Of a DNA stretch of 64,000 nucleotides, positions 9,131-18,305 are shown in pieces. The notes beneath the pieces are model-generated. The model did no database searches. It was not told where the DNA came from and was given only the letters and a program-made list of their open reading frames with translations. Made by a program: the position numbers and the translations under genes. This DNA is from Flavivirga amylovorans (GTDB lineage Bacteria > Bacteroidota > Bacteroidia > Flavobacteriales > Flavobacteriaceae). Within the stretch, counting starts at the first letter, position 1, and every line of letters starts with the position of its first letter. The stretch lies in contig NZ_JAUOEM010000001.1 in NCBI RefSeq assembly GCF_030540875.1, forward strand, positions 186,001 to 250,000, written 5' to 3'.

Positions 9131-10387
9131 ATGTTTAAAAGAACCATTATATTTTTATTGTTTATTTCAGGTTTGTATTCTTATGGACAAGAAAAAATAG
9201 TACATGACCTTAAAATTCAGGGTAATAAAAAAATAAAAACCTCATTTATAAAAGGCATATCTACTATCAAATCAGGTAGTCCATTAGATTCTTTAACTAT
9301 AGAACAAGACATTTTACGTTTAAAACGATTGCCTTCAGTTTCGCATGCTTATTATCAGGTATTTCTTTCAGAAGACAATCAATACAATGTATTTTATAAT
9401 ATTGAAGAAAATTTTACACTCATACCGTCTTTAAATATTTACACGACTAATGATGATGAGTTTGCATATCGAGCAGGACTTTATGAGTTTAATACATTAG
9501 GCAGAAATATAACTGTTGGAGGTTTCTACCAAAAAGATATTTATAGTTCTTACGCTGTAAATTTCAGAGCACCTTATTTGTTTTCTAATAAGCTTGGATT
9601 AGCAATAAATCATCAAAATTTAACAACTCAAGAACCTGTTTTTTTTGATGAAGGAACGGCAGATTATAAATATAATAATAAATCGTTTGAAATTTTAGGC
9701 TTGTATGAAATCAACTTTAAAAACAGATTTGAACTCGGTCTAAATTATTTTACAGAGGACTATAAGTTTAAAGGAGAAAATATTAATAACAGACCAGAAT
9801 TAAATGTACATAAATGGCTAGTAAAAGGCATTTATGAGTATAACAACTTGGATTATTATTACCAATATATATCAGGATTTAGAAGTCAGTTTAACTTTCA
9901 GTATGTGACATCTACTAATAATATGTTGCCAGATTTTTTTATTGGTTGGAATGATTTCTTTTATTTTAAGCGTGTTGGAAAACGAGGGAATTGGGCTAAC
10001 AGACTAAGGATGGGGTTATCAACTAACGATAATACACCATTTGCTCCTTTTTCAGTAGATAATAATTTAAATGTTAGAGGTGTTGGTAATACTATAGATA
10101 GGGGGACAGGTGTTATTGTGCTTAATACAGAATACCGTCATACTCTATATGAAAAGGACTGGTTTGTTTTGCAAGGAAACGCTTTTGTAGATAGCGGTAC
10201 ATGGCGAAACCCTGGAGGTGATTTTGGAGATTTTAGCAAAGAGGATAACGTTAAAGTATATCCAGGTTTAGGACTCCGTTTTATTCATAAAAAAATATAT
10301 AATGCTATTTTTAGAATTGATTATGGATACGGTGTTACCAAAAACTCGACCAAAGGTTTTGTATTTGGTATAGGACAATATTTTTAA
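9131..10387 (+). CDS. BamA/TamA-like outer-membrane protein (copy 2)
   Basis: A 418-residue paralogue of the preceding gene, aligning along its whole length: single POTRA domain (VHDLKIQGNKKIKTSFIKG), RGVGNTIDRG loop, and the ending FVFGIGQYF. I prefer ATG 9131 because it starts the signal peptide (MFKRTIIFLLFISGLYSYGQ); an in-frame ATG at 9113 would add six residues. It is separated from copy 1 by about 200 bp holding short inverted repeats, so it may have its own promoter. The pair is a tandem duplication that has diverged substantially. Confidence 0.8.
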   Translation: MFKRTIIFLLFISGLYSYGQEKIVHDLKIQGNKKIKTSFIKGISTIKSGSPLDSLTIEQDILRLKRLPSVSHAYYQVFLSEDNQYNVFYNIEENFTLIPSLNIYTTNDDEFAYRAGLYEFNTLGRNITVGGFYQKDIYSSYAVNFRAPYLFSNKLGLAINHQNLTTQEPVFFDEGTADYKYNNKSFEILGLYEINFKNRFELGLNYFTEDYKFKGENINNRPELNVHKWLVKGIYEYNNLDYYYQYISGFRSQFNFQYVTSTNNMLPDFFIGWNDFFYFKRVGKRGNWANRLRMGLSTNDNTPFAPFSVDNNLNVRGVGNTIDRGTGVIVLNTEYRHTLYEKDWFVLQGNAFVDSGTWRNPGGDFGDFSKEDNVKVYPGLGLRFIHKKIYNAIFRIDYGYGVTKNSTKGFVFGIGQYF

Positions 10388-10600
10388 TTGTTATTCCTGC
10401 GAAGGTAGGAATCCACTAGTTTATAATTATTTTGATAGATAAATGCTCTGCCAAGGAACCTTTAATCAATAAACCTGTAAATTTTCTGTTTTGTTGTATA
10501 AAACAAATTTGGGTGACATCTGTTTTTATAAAAACAAAGTAGCAATATTAATATTTCTAATATCAAAGTGGTTCCCTGCCTTCGCAGGGACGACAAAACA
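10386..10600. repeat. Inverted-end element (MITE/REP-like) between barrel gene and pyc
   Basis: The two ends of this gap are imperfect inverted copies of about 30 bp. The left end (10388-10417) reads TTGTTATTCCTGCGAAGGTA and onward. The right end (10568-10598), on the other strand, reads TTGTCGTCCCTGCGAAGGCA and onward. Each end is itself a short palindrome around CCTGCGAAGG. The 150 bp between them is AT-rich and without a convincing gene. It lies between two convergent genes, so it may also act as a bidirectional transcription end. No transposase is present. Confidence 0.6.
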
Positions 10601-13600
10601 TTATTCTAATAGCAATACCAAGTCATCAGAATTTACCATAGTACCCTTCTTTAAAGCAATTTGTTTTACGGTTGCATTTTCAACGGCAGTAATAGTCGTT
10701 TCCATTTTCATAGCTTCTATAATAAATAATGGTTGGTTTTTTGCAACCTGTTCTCCTTTTTTCACCAAAACGGTAGATAACATACCTTGTAAAGGGGCGC
10801 CTATTTGTTTTTCATTAGTTTTATCTACCTTAACATGTTCAACCTTATCTACTTTTATAGATGTGTTTTTAATTTCAACACTACGTCCTTGACCATTTAC
10901 CCTAAAATAGACTGTAACTATACCATCTATATTTGGTTCTCCTACAGATTCCAGAGTGATAAGTACCGATTTCCCTTTGTCTAGTGTTACTATAATGTCT
11001 TCCCCTATATCCATACCATAAAAGAAGTTTTTAGTGGGTAAATGCATAAGATTGCCGTATTTCAAATGTTTGTTGTAGGCATCAGTAAATACTTTTGGAT
11101 AAAGGCTGTAAGATAAAAAATCAGTAATGTCTATGGGCCTGCCTAAACCTTTTTCAAATGTTTTTTTGAAGGATTTGTAATCTTCCTCAAGGTCTATAGG
11201 GGGTATATGAGCGTTAGGTCTGTCTGAGTATGGTTTTTGGTCTTTTAAAATTAATTTTTGAAGCTTTTTAGGAAAGCCCCCAACGGGTTGTCCTAAATCC
11301 CCTTTAAAGAAACTTACCACAGATTGTGGAAACGAAATAGTATCTCCACGTTCTAGCACATCATTAATGGTTAAATTGTTGCTCACTAAATATTGTGCCA
11401 TATCACCAACAACTTTCGAGCTTGGAGTTACCTTGACAATATCACCGAAAAGCTGATTTACCTCGCCGTACATTTTTGTTATTTCATGAAAACGATCCTC
11501 TAAACCTAAAGCCTGTGCTTGTGGTTTAAGATTAGAATATTGTCCTCCGGGAATTTCGTGTTTAAAGACTTCTCCAGACCCAGCTTTTAAACCAGATTCA
11601 AATGGATAATAATACTCTCTCACAGATCCCCAATAATTTGAATAGTCATTTAAAGAATCTATATTTATAGAAGGTTCTCTGTCGTGATACTTTAACATCT
11701 CAACAATGGAATTGAAGTTTGGTTGTGATGTTAATCCAGATAAACCACCTAAAGCAACATCAACTACATCTACACCAGCTTCAATAGCTTTTAAATAGGT
11801 TGCAGATTGAACAGATGAAGTGTCGTGAGTATGTAAATGGATAGGAATATTTATGGCTTGTTTTAATGCTGAAATAAGTTCGAAGGCGGCATATGGTTTT
11901 AATAAGCCGGCCATATCTTTAATAGCTAAAATATGAGCACCAGCATTTTCAATATCCTTAGCTAGGTTGGTATAGTATTTTAGATTGTATTTTGTGTTTT
12001 CGGGATTTAATATGTCTCCAGTGTAACAGATAGAACCTTCTGCTAATCCTTTTGTTTTATTTCGTACATGCTCTATACATGGAGCAATAGATTTCATCCA
12101 ATTAAGAGAATCAAAAATTCTAAAAATATCAACACCATGTTCCCAAGATTGCTCTACAAATTTTTCTATTAAATTATCTGAATAAGCTTTATAACCAACA
12201 CCATTAGAACCTCTAATTAGCATTTGTAATAAAACATTTGGCATGGCTTTACGAAGCATTTGAAGGCGTTCCCATGGGTTTTCTTGTAAAAATCGCATAC
12301 AAACATCAAAAGTAGCACCACCCCAAACTTCCATACTAAATATTTCTGGATGATTTTTTGCATAACCTTCTGCAACTTTCATCATATCAAAAGTACGCAT
12401 ACGAGTCGCTAATAAACTTTGATGTGCATCGCGCATCGTGGTATCTGTAAAATGAATTTTCTTTTCATTTTTTAACCATTTAGAAAACTTTTCAGGACCT
12501 AATTTTGTTAATAGATCTTTAGTGCCTTCGGTGTGATTGGCAGTGAGATCAAATTTTGGAATTTTTGGTTTTACAAAGGTTTTAGATGGATCTAATTTTT
12601 TTACATCTTCATTTCCATTAATAATAGTGTCTCCCAGATAAGTGATAATTTTTGTAGCTCTGTTTCTAGATTCTTTAAAATTGAATAAATCAGGATTCGA
12701 CTTAATAAAGTTTACCGTTATTTTTCCTTTTTTAAAAGTATCGTGTTTTAGAATATTAATTAAAAAAGGAATGTTGGTTTTTACCCCTCGAATTCTAAAT
12801 TCAGCTAAAGCACGTCTTACCTTTCTACTGGCACCATCTAAAGTTCTACTATTAGCAGTAACTTTGACTAACATAGAATCGAAAAAAGGAGAAATCGTAA
12901 CACCTTGATAAATACTACCAGCATCTAAGCGAATACCAAATCCAGAAGCACTTCTATATGCCGAAATAGTTCCGTAATCTGGTTTGAAATCATTTTGCGG
13001 ATCTTCAGTAGTTATTCTACATTGTAATGCATACCCCGTTATTTTTATGGTTTCCTGATTTGTTATTTTTATTTGTTGATCTGATAATTTATAACCTCCA
13101 GCAACAAATAGTTGAGTTTTAACTAAATCTATATTTGTAACAACCTCAGTAACAGTGTGTTCTACTTGAATTCTTGGATTGACTTCAATAAAATAAATCG
13201 AATCATCTTCATCTACCAAAAACTCTACGGTACCAATATTATTATAATTTACAGCTTTACAAATTTTTATAGCATAATCATATAAGGCTGTTTTTGTTTC
13301 TTCTTTTAAACCATAAGAAGGCGCGAATTCTATAACCTTTTGATAGCGACGTTGTACAGAACAATCTCTTTCATATAGGTGTACCGTGTTACCATAATTA
13401 TCTGCAACAATTTGAATTTCTATATGTTTTGGATTTTCGACAAATTTTTCTAAAAATACGGTATCGTCTCCAAAAGCATTTAGGGCTTCACGCTTACTTT
13501 CATTAAAAGCACCCTTTAATTCGCCTTCTTTTCTTATAACCCGCATACCTCTTCCCCCGCCTCCAGAAGCTGCTTTTAGCATTACAGGATAGCCAATTTT

Positions 13601-14053
13601 TTCAGCTTCACTTAACGCTGTTTTTATATTATTTAAAGGTTTTGCATTGCTTTTTATAATAGGAATATCATTATCTATTGCGACTCTTTTAGCTGTAATT
13701 TTATCGCCTAACGCTTTTAAAACACTAATCTTGGGTCCGATGAAAATAATATTATTATCCTCGCATGCTTTTGCGAAAGCTGCATTTTCTGAAAGAAAAC
13801 CATAACCAGGATGTATAGCATCGGCACCGCTTTCTAATGCAATTTTTATAATAATATTTATATTTAAGTACGGTTTTAAAGGTTCATTGTCTTCACCTAT
13901 TTGATAGGCTTCATCAGATTTGTGCCTGTGAAGAGAATACCTGTCTTCATAAGTATAAATACCAACAGTTTTTACACTAATTTCAGCACATGCTCTAAAA
14001 ATTCTTATAGCAATTTCACCGCGATTGGCAACCAGTACTTTTTTAATTTTCAT
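10601..14053 (-). CDS. pyc: Pyruvate carboxylase
   Basis: A full-length 1150-residue enzyme that makes oxaloacetate from pyruvate, bicarbonate and ATP, refilling the TCA cycle. Domains run in order. The N-terminal biotin carboxylase (VLVANRGEIAIRIFRACAE, then the Gly-rich ATP-grasp loop KAASGGGGRGMRV near 160) comes first. It is followed by the carboxyltransferase (HFTDTTMRDAHQSLLATRMR near 535) and the biotinyl domain with FIIEAMKMETT near the C-terminus, where the lysine carries biotin. It is monocistronic, facing an upstream 257-bp spacer that also serves the divergent phosphatase gene. Confidence 0.97.
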   Translation of the reverse strand: MKIKKVLVANRGEIAIRIFRACAEISVKTVGIYTYEDRYSLHRHKSDEAYQIGEDNEPLKPYLNINIIIKIALESGADAIHPGYGFLSENAAFAKACEDNNIIFIGPKISVLKALGDKITAKRVAIDNDIPIIKSNAKPLNNIKTALSEAEKIGYPVMLKAASGGGGRGMRVIRKEGELKGAFNESKREALNAFGDDTVFLEKFVENPKHIEIQIVADNYGNTVHLYERDCSVQRRYQKVIEFAPSYGLKEETKTALYDYAIKICKAVNYNNIGTVEFLVDEDDSIYFIEVNPRIQVEHTVTEVVTNIDLVKTQLFVAGGYKLSDQQIKITNQETIKITGYALQCRITTEDPQNDFKPDYGTISAYRSASGFGIRLDAGSIYQGVTISPFFDSMLVKVTANSRTLDGASRKVRRALAEFRIRGVKTNIPFLINILKHDTFKKGKITVNFIKSNPDLFNFKESRNRATKIITYLGDTIINGNEDVKKLDPSKTFVKPKIPKFDLTANHTEGTKDLLTKLGPEKFSKWLKNEKKIHFTDTTMRDAHQSLLATRMRTFDMMKVAEGYAKNHPEIFSMEVWGGATFDVCMRFLQENPWERLQMLRKAMPNVLLQMLIRGSNGVGYKAYSDNLIEKFVEQSWEHGVDIFRIFDSLNWMKSIAPCIEHVRNKTKGLAEGSICYTGDILNPENTKYNLKYYTNLAKDIENAGAHILAIKDMAGLLKPYAAFELISALKQAINIPIHLHTHDTSSVQSATYLKAIEAGVDVVDVALGGLSGLTSQPNFNSIVEMLKYHDREPSINIDSLNDYSNYWGSVREYYYPFESGLKAGSGEVFKHEIPGGQYSNLKPQAQALGLEDRFHEITKMYGEVNQLFGDIVKVTPSSKVVGDMAQYLVSNNLTINDVLERGDTISFPQSVVSFFKGDLGQPVGGFPKKLQKLILKDQKPYSDRPNAHIPPIDLEEDYKSFKKTFEKGLGRPIDITDFLSYSLYPKVFTDAYNKHLKYGNLMHLPTKNFFYGMDIGEDIIVTLDKGKSVLITLESVGEPNIDGIVTVYFRVNGQGRSVEIKNTSIKVDKVEHVKVDKTNEKQIGAPLQGMLSTVLVKKGEQVAKNQPLFIIEAMKMETTITAVENATVKQIALKKGTMVNSDDLVLLLE

Positions 14054-14310
14054 TTGTATAAATAATTACAGTTACAATAGGTTATAAACTTAATGAATTA
14101 TTGTGAGTGGTTTGAGTAATTTTTAAGTAATTGTTAATTAAAACATATTTTTATTATTAAATGTGTAATTTTTTATTTGTTCTAAGTTTTGAAATTAGAA
14201 ATTCTAAATTATTAAAGGCTTAATCAGATGTAAAATTATAGGCAAGAATTTTTCGATCATATATTTTATAAACCTTTAAAAAAAATTACTTTTACCAAAA
14301 AAAATAGCTA

Positions 14311-15042
14311 ATGAGAACATTTGCAGTCGGAGACATTCATGGAGGTTTAAAAGCTTTAACTCAAGTATTGAATAAAATTGAAGTTAAAGAAGAAGATACA
14401 CTTATTTTTATGGGCGATTATGTAGACGGATGGAGTGAGTCAGCTCAGGTAATTGAGTTTTTAATAGAACTATCTCAAAAGATACATTGTGTTTTTATAA
14501 AAGGTAACCATGATGTTTGGTGTGAAAACTGGTTGAGTTCTGAGGATGTAAACCCCATTTGGTATATACATGGAGGAAAGGAAACCATTGAAAGTTATGC
14601 CCATTTTTCTAAGGATGAAAAGAAGCAGCATTTAGAGTTTTTTGAAAACATGCCTTTGTACCATATTGATAATGAAAATCGTTTATTTGTTCATGCAGGT
14701 TTTACTTCGATGCATGGTGTGGAAAAAGAGGTGTTTAAAGAAACACTTTATTTTGATAGAACCCTTTGGGAAATGGTTTTGAATAAGGACAGTAATATAG
14801 GAGAAGATTCTATTTTATACCCTAATCGTTTAAAACATTATAAAGAAATTTATATAGGTCACACACCTACGACTAACTTTAATTCAGATATTCCAATGCA
14901 TGCTGCTAATGTATGGAATGTCGATACAGGTGCAGCATTTAAAGGGAAGTTGTCTATAATGGATTTAAATTCAAAAGAAGTTTTTCAAAGCGATAATTTA
15001 CCAGCTTTATACCCTGATGAGAAAGGGAGAAATAAAGATTGA
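14311..15042 (+). CDS. Metallophosphatase, PPP/diadenosine-tetraphosphatase type
   Basis: A 243-residue cytosolic enzyme with the calcineurin-like metal-binding signature: GDIHG at residue 8, GDYVDGW near 36, GNHD near 62, and late histidines in HAGF and IGHTPT. These bind two metal ions for phosphoester hydrolysis. The substrate (phosphoprotein or nucleotide) is not determined. It converges on the arsenosugar-type glycosyltransferase gene with only 2 bp between stops. It may not belong to that cluster functionally because it is on the opposite strand. Confidence 0.85.
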   Translation: MRTFAVGDIHGGLKALTQVLNKIEVKEEDTLIFMGDYVDGWSESAQVIEFLIELSQKIHCVFIKGNHDVWCENWLSSEDVNPIWYIHGGKETIESYAHFSKDEKKQHLEFFENMPLYHIDNENRLFVHAGFTSMHGVEKEVFKETLYFDRTLWEMVLNKDSNIGEDSILYPNRLKHYKEIYIGHTPTTNFNSDIPMHAANVWNVDTGAAFKGKLSIMDLNSKEVFQSDNLPALYPDEKGRNKD

Positions 15043-15044
15043 TT

Positions 15045-15740
15045 TTATTTAAAAACATACTTTCTATAATAACGGTTTAGCTCATCTGCATCTGCGCCCA
15101 TCCATTTTTTTAGATGAATTCTTAAAAAATGATACTGTAATCTCCATACACCATTAGTACAATAACATCTTGCTGAAGTTGTTAACCATTTTTGGATAAC
15201 AACAAATTGTTTGCGATCATATAATTTAGCAATAAAATCGTTGTCTTCGTATATCGTGAAGTCTTCATTAAAACCTTCAATATCATTAAAAAGTGAAACT
15301 GTTACGAATTGACTTTGATCACCGCCTCGACAAATTTTCCAAGGTAAACGTGTTAGCTGACCAGCAAGTATAAGCCATAAATGATTGCTGTTAAATTTCA
15401 TTCTAAAACAACCTGCTTTATTCCCATTTTTGATTTCGTTTATAATTAAGGTATCGAAATCTTTTGGCGGAAATGAATCGGCATGTAAAAAGTAAAGAAT
15501 ACTTCCTGTAGCACGTTTGGCTCCTAGATTCATTTGTTTGGCACGTCCTTTTGATGAATTGAAGAGTTTTACGGATTTAAATTTTGAAATAATGTTAAGA
15601 GATCCGTCAGTACTTCCGCCATCCACAATAATTATTTCAGCTATGTTTTCTTTCGATGAATTTTCTAAAAGATGAGTAAGCAAATTATCAATATGATCTG
15701 CTTCGTTTAACATGGGGATAATTATTGATATTTTACTCAT
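15045..15740 (-). CDS. rSAM-associated glycosyltransferase (TIGR04283-like)
   Basis: A 231-residue GT2-fold enzyme: IIPMLNEADHIDNLLTHLL at the N-terminus, VDGGSTDGS near residue 40, and LHADSFPP near 90 as the DxD-type site. This size and motif set match the glycosyltransferase family found beside the ArsS-type radical SAM gene and now called an arsenosugar biosynthesis glycosyltransferase. It would add a sugar to the arsenic-containing riboside; the acceptor is inferred from context. It overlaps the upstream DUF547 gene by 8 bp and is the last gene of the cluster. Confidence 0.85.
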   Translation of the reverse strand: MSKISIIIPMLNEADHIDNLLTHLLENSSKENIAEIIIVDGGSTDGSLNIISKFKSVKLFNSSKGRAKQMNLGAKRATGSILYFLHADSFPPKDFDTLIINEIKNGNKAGCFRMKFNSNHLWLILAGQLTRLPWKICRGGDQSQFVTVSLFNDIEGFNEDFTIYEDNDFIAKLYDRKQFVVIQKWLTTSARCYCTNGVWRLQYHFLRIHLKKWMGADADELNRYYRKYVFK

Positions 15741-16590
15741 TTAAATTCCAATTATAGTCTATAAAATTCTTTTTCGCTTTGTCAGAAATTGTGATATCTG
15801 AGTATTGATTAAGAAAATCAATTAATGTACCGGTTTGTTTAAAATCTTTGGCAAACCACTGAAATATTTTTGAGAGGCCAAGACTGTTTTTAGAAATGGT
15901 ATTTCTTTCAGGGTCATTTAAGAATTCTTTAGTTGCGTTGGTTAATTGTTCATCTATGCCTAATTCCGTATAAGCTTCGTTTTGTAATTTAGGACAAGAG
16001 AACGAAGCGCAAACTATAGCAAAATGAATACGAGGCTCATCCATTTTACGTAAAATTTGATGTTCAATTTCATTTAGATTATACCATTTTTCACCAAGTT
16101 TCCAAAAGCGTTGTTCCCAAGGTTTTTTAATGTCTTTAATACTTTTAATGGGGTAATATCGCAAAATTAAATCGATGGTCATAGCATTATAAGCATTGAT
16201 CCAATAGGCAAGTTTAGCTTCCTTTGTCGTGGAGTCTTGTGGTATATGGTTGCCTAGATAAGTAATGTAATTTACTAATTCATTTCGATTCGTTTTAAAA
16301 GCTTTGTAGTCAACATGACCTTTATTTGAGACATGTTTTTGAAGTAAAGTATCCCAAGACGAATGATCAAAATTTTTCGTTGATTTTATTTTTTCTGGTA
16401 CTTTTTTTATTTCTGGGTCAATATTATTCTTCTCCAAAATAACATTGTTTTTTTCTTTATTAACAACAACAGTGTCAACCTTTATTGGTTTAATTTGTTT
16501 GATGTTTTTTGAAGTGTTTTCTGTGATGTTTTTTGTACTGGAGCAGGATAATAAAGCAATTATTATGAACAAAACTGTAATGTACTTCAT
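15733..16590 (-). CDS. DUF547 lipoprotein in the arsenosugar cluster
   Basis: A 285-residue lipoprotein: MKYITVLFIIIALLSC gives a lipobox with Cys16. An ATG three codons further upstream at 16599 is possible. Residues 17-90 are a Lys/Asn-rich linker; the DUF547 domain follows with LAYWINAYNAMTIDLILRYY and RIHFAIVCASFSCPKL. DUF547 proteins recur beside the rSAM-linked glycosyltransferases, but their reaction is unproven. It overlaps the glycosyltransferase gene by 8 bp and is separated from arsM by about 740 bp without a gene, so it may have its own promoter. Confidence 0.82.
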   Translation of the reverse strand: MKYITVLFIIIALLSCSSTKNITENTSKNIKQIKPIKVDTVVVNKEKNNVILEKNNIDPEIKKVPEKIKSTKNFDHSSWDTLLQKHVSNKGHVDYKAFKTNRNELVNYITYLGNHIPQDSTTKEAKLAYWINAYNAMTIDLILRYYPIKSIKDIKKPWEQRFWKLGEKWYNLNEIEHQILRKMDEPRIHFAIVCASFSCPKLQNEAYTELGIDEQLTNATKEFLNDPERNTISKNSLGLSKIFQWFAKDFKQTGTLIDFLNQYSDITISDKAKKNFIDYNWNLNE

Positions 16591-16599
16591 ATAAAGCAT

Positions 16600-17238
16600 T
16601 TTTTATTATAATGCTTTTGACGATATAAAACGAAAGTTCTTACTACAAATTATAAATTTAAATGATAAAGAAGCGATTGCGCATATTTTTGGAGTACTTT
16701 TTAAGCTATTCCAACTTGGAAAGAAAAAGCCAAAACTCACTTTTTTTAAATTCTTAGAATTTTAAAAGATATCACTCTGGCTTTTTTGGGGCTATTTATA
16801 GCAAATCCATAACGCCACTACTCACTACTTTATTATTATAAGGTAAAAAGGGTAGTGTCTAACTCGCGCTAGTGGTTACTATATTTATCTGCTTAATAAG
16901 AAGGTTTGTTCTATTTTTTTGAACAAATACTATAAGGGATTTGTTGGTTTTACTATGTAAAAGTAGGGTTTTTACCATTATTTTAATTCAGATTAAGGGC
17001 TGTTATGAGTCGACAAATTTCGATAAAAAAACTTATCTCTAAAGGATGAAAAATTACCTGAAAAGGATCGTTGATTGAAGAGATTCGGATTAAAAAAACG
17101 ATAATACGAATTTATAATTGTGTTCTAAGTAGATATGAAGTATGTTAAAGAAAATTGTTATAAAAAAATTAAAAACCTTCGTTTTAAAGAGTATTGTAAA
17201 AAAAGGAGCCTGATCTAAAAAAGTAAATAGAATTGAAT
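16600..17238. other. Gene-free gap between arsM and the DUF547 gene
   Basis: I found no coding frame, RNA gene or pseudogene here on either strand. The sequence is AT-rich with short poly-A and poly-T runs. Around 16810-16883 there is a weak interrupted palindrome (CCACTA and CACTAC on the left, GTAGTG and TAGTGG on the right) that could fold. The gap likely contains the promoter for the DUF547-glycosyltransferase pair, but I cannot point to a consensus. Confidence 0.4.
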
Positions 17239-17309
17239 GTCCGATTGAACGCAGCCGAAACCTTCATGTTTAATAAGGTATTTTAGTTCTCGATTGCGCT
17301 CGAACGGAC
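17239..17309. repeat. Imperfect inverted repeat downstream of arsM
   Basis: Left arm 17239-17262 (GTCCGATTGAACGCAGCCGA and onward) pairs imperfectly with right arm 17286-17309, whose complement reads GTCCGTTCGAGCGCAATCGA. The loop is about 23 nt. It begins 22 bp after the arsM stop. It is either a small dispersed repeat or a transcription end for the cluster; it has no clear U-tract on the minus strand, which favours a repeat. Confidence 0.5.
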
Positions 17310-17331
17310 AAAATTAGATTTTCAAACAGTC

Positions 17332-18303
17332 TTAACAGCACCCTCCACCATCATAATGGTATGTAGATTCTGAAAAATAAATATCATCTCTATTCAATGC
17401 CTTTAACATTCCTGCTGTTTTATCACAAATGGCTAATGGCTGATTTTTTAGTAAAACATGTCCAGCTTTATCATCAAAATAATCTTCATCTCCATAATAA
17501 ATAGCTGCTTTACCTGTAAATATACAAGGGCCATCTGCAGGCATAGGGTCTTTTATAGCAGCAACTTCAATAGATTCTATATAAATTAACTCATCTGTTG
17601 GGTAATTTTTAGGATCTAATATTCTATAAGGCTTTCTCGCTCTAATTTCAATAGTGCCGAAACCAGCGTCCGTTAATGCTTTTACATAGTCTGCAATAGG
17701 TAAACTACCGCTTAAACATAAAGCACGTAATCTTTCATCATTACGTAACGTATCATTCATAGGTTGTTCGCATGTTGGATCACTCATTACTAATCTACCA
17801 TGAGGTTTTAAAACGCGATACATTTCTGCAATAGCTTTTTTAAGATCGTCTGCTTTAAAAATATTGAATAAGCAGTTCTGAGCTGCCACATCAATACTAT
17901 TATCTTCTACTGGAAGATTCATGGCATCTCCTTTTTTAAGATCAACAAATTCACTTTTAAACCATTCGTTTTGAGCTTCAGCTTCAATAAAATTTTTACG
18001 AGAGGCTTCTAACATTTCATCTACAACATCTACGCCTACAACACCTCCTTTTTGGCGATTAAAATAAGCGAACTGTAACAATTCCATACCACCACCAACA
18101 CCAACATAAAGCATTTTTGGATTGTTGGTTAAATCGCGAGCATGAACTGTGCTTCCACAACCATAGTTCATTTCTTGCATGATTTTTGGTATTTTTAAAC
18201 CAGGTAATTCCCAAATTGGGTTTGTGGTGCAACATAACCCAACATCGGGTGTTAAAGCTGCTTCTTTATAAACATCGTGAGTTGTTTCTAAATAATTATT
18301 CAT
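17332..18303 (-). CDS. arsM: Arsenite methyltransferase of arsenosugar pathway (ArsM-like)
   Basis: A 323-residue SAM-dependent methyltransferase. The SAM-binding glycine motif is LYVGVGGGMELLQF near residue 92, with VVGVDVVDEML at the end of strand 2. Cysteines that could hold trivalent arsenic are Cys24-Cys25 (GLCCTTNP), one near 49 (NYGCGST), one near 135 (AAQNCLF), and a terminal GGGCC at 319-323. Family members methylate arsenite to dimethylarsenical, the substrate for ArsS. The stop of the PNP gene lies 2 bp upstream of its start, so the two are translationally coupled. Confidence 0.85.
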   Translation of the reverse strand: MNNYLETTHDVYKEAALTPDVGLCCTTNPIWELPGLKIPKIMQEMNYGCGSTVHARDLTNNPKMLYVGVGGGMELLQFAYFNRQKGGVVGVDVVDEMLEASRKNFIEAEAQNEWFKSEFVDLKKGDAMNLPVEDNSIDVAAQNCLFNIFKADDLKKAIAEMYRVLKPHGRLVMSDPTCEQPMNDTLRNDERLRALCLSGSLPIADYVKALTDAGFGTIEIRARKPYRILDPKNYPTDELIYIESIEVAAIKDPMPADGPCIFTGKAAIYYGDEDYFDDKAGHVLLKNQPLAICDKTAGMLKALNRDDIYFSESTYHYDGGGCC

Positions 18304-18305
18304 AA

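Noticed and set aside
10491-10892. Plus-strand frame overlapping the pyc end
   Set aside because: Antisense to the biotinyl domain of pyc and partly inside the inverted-end element; low-complexity product.
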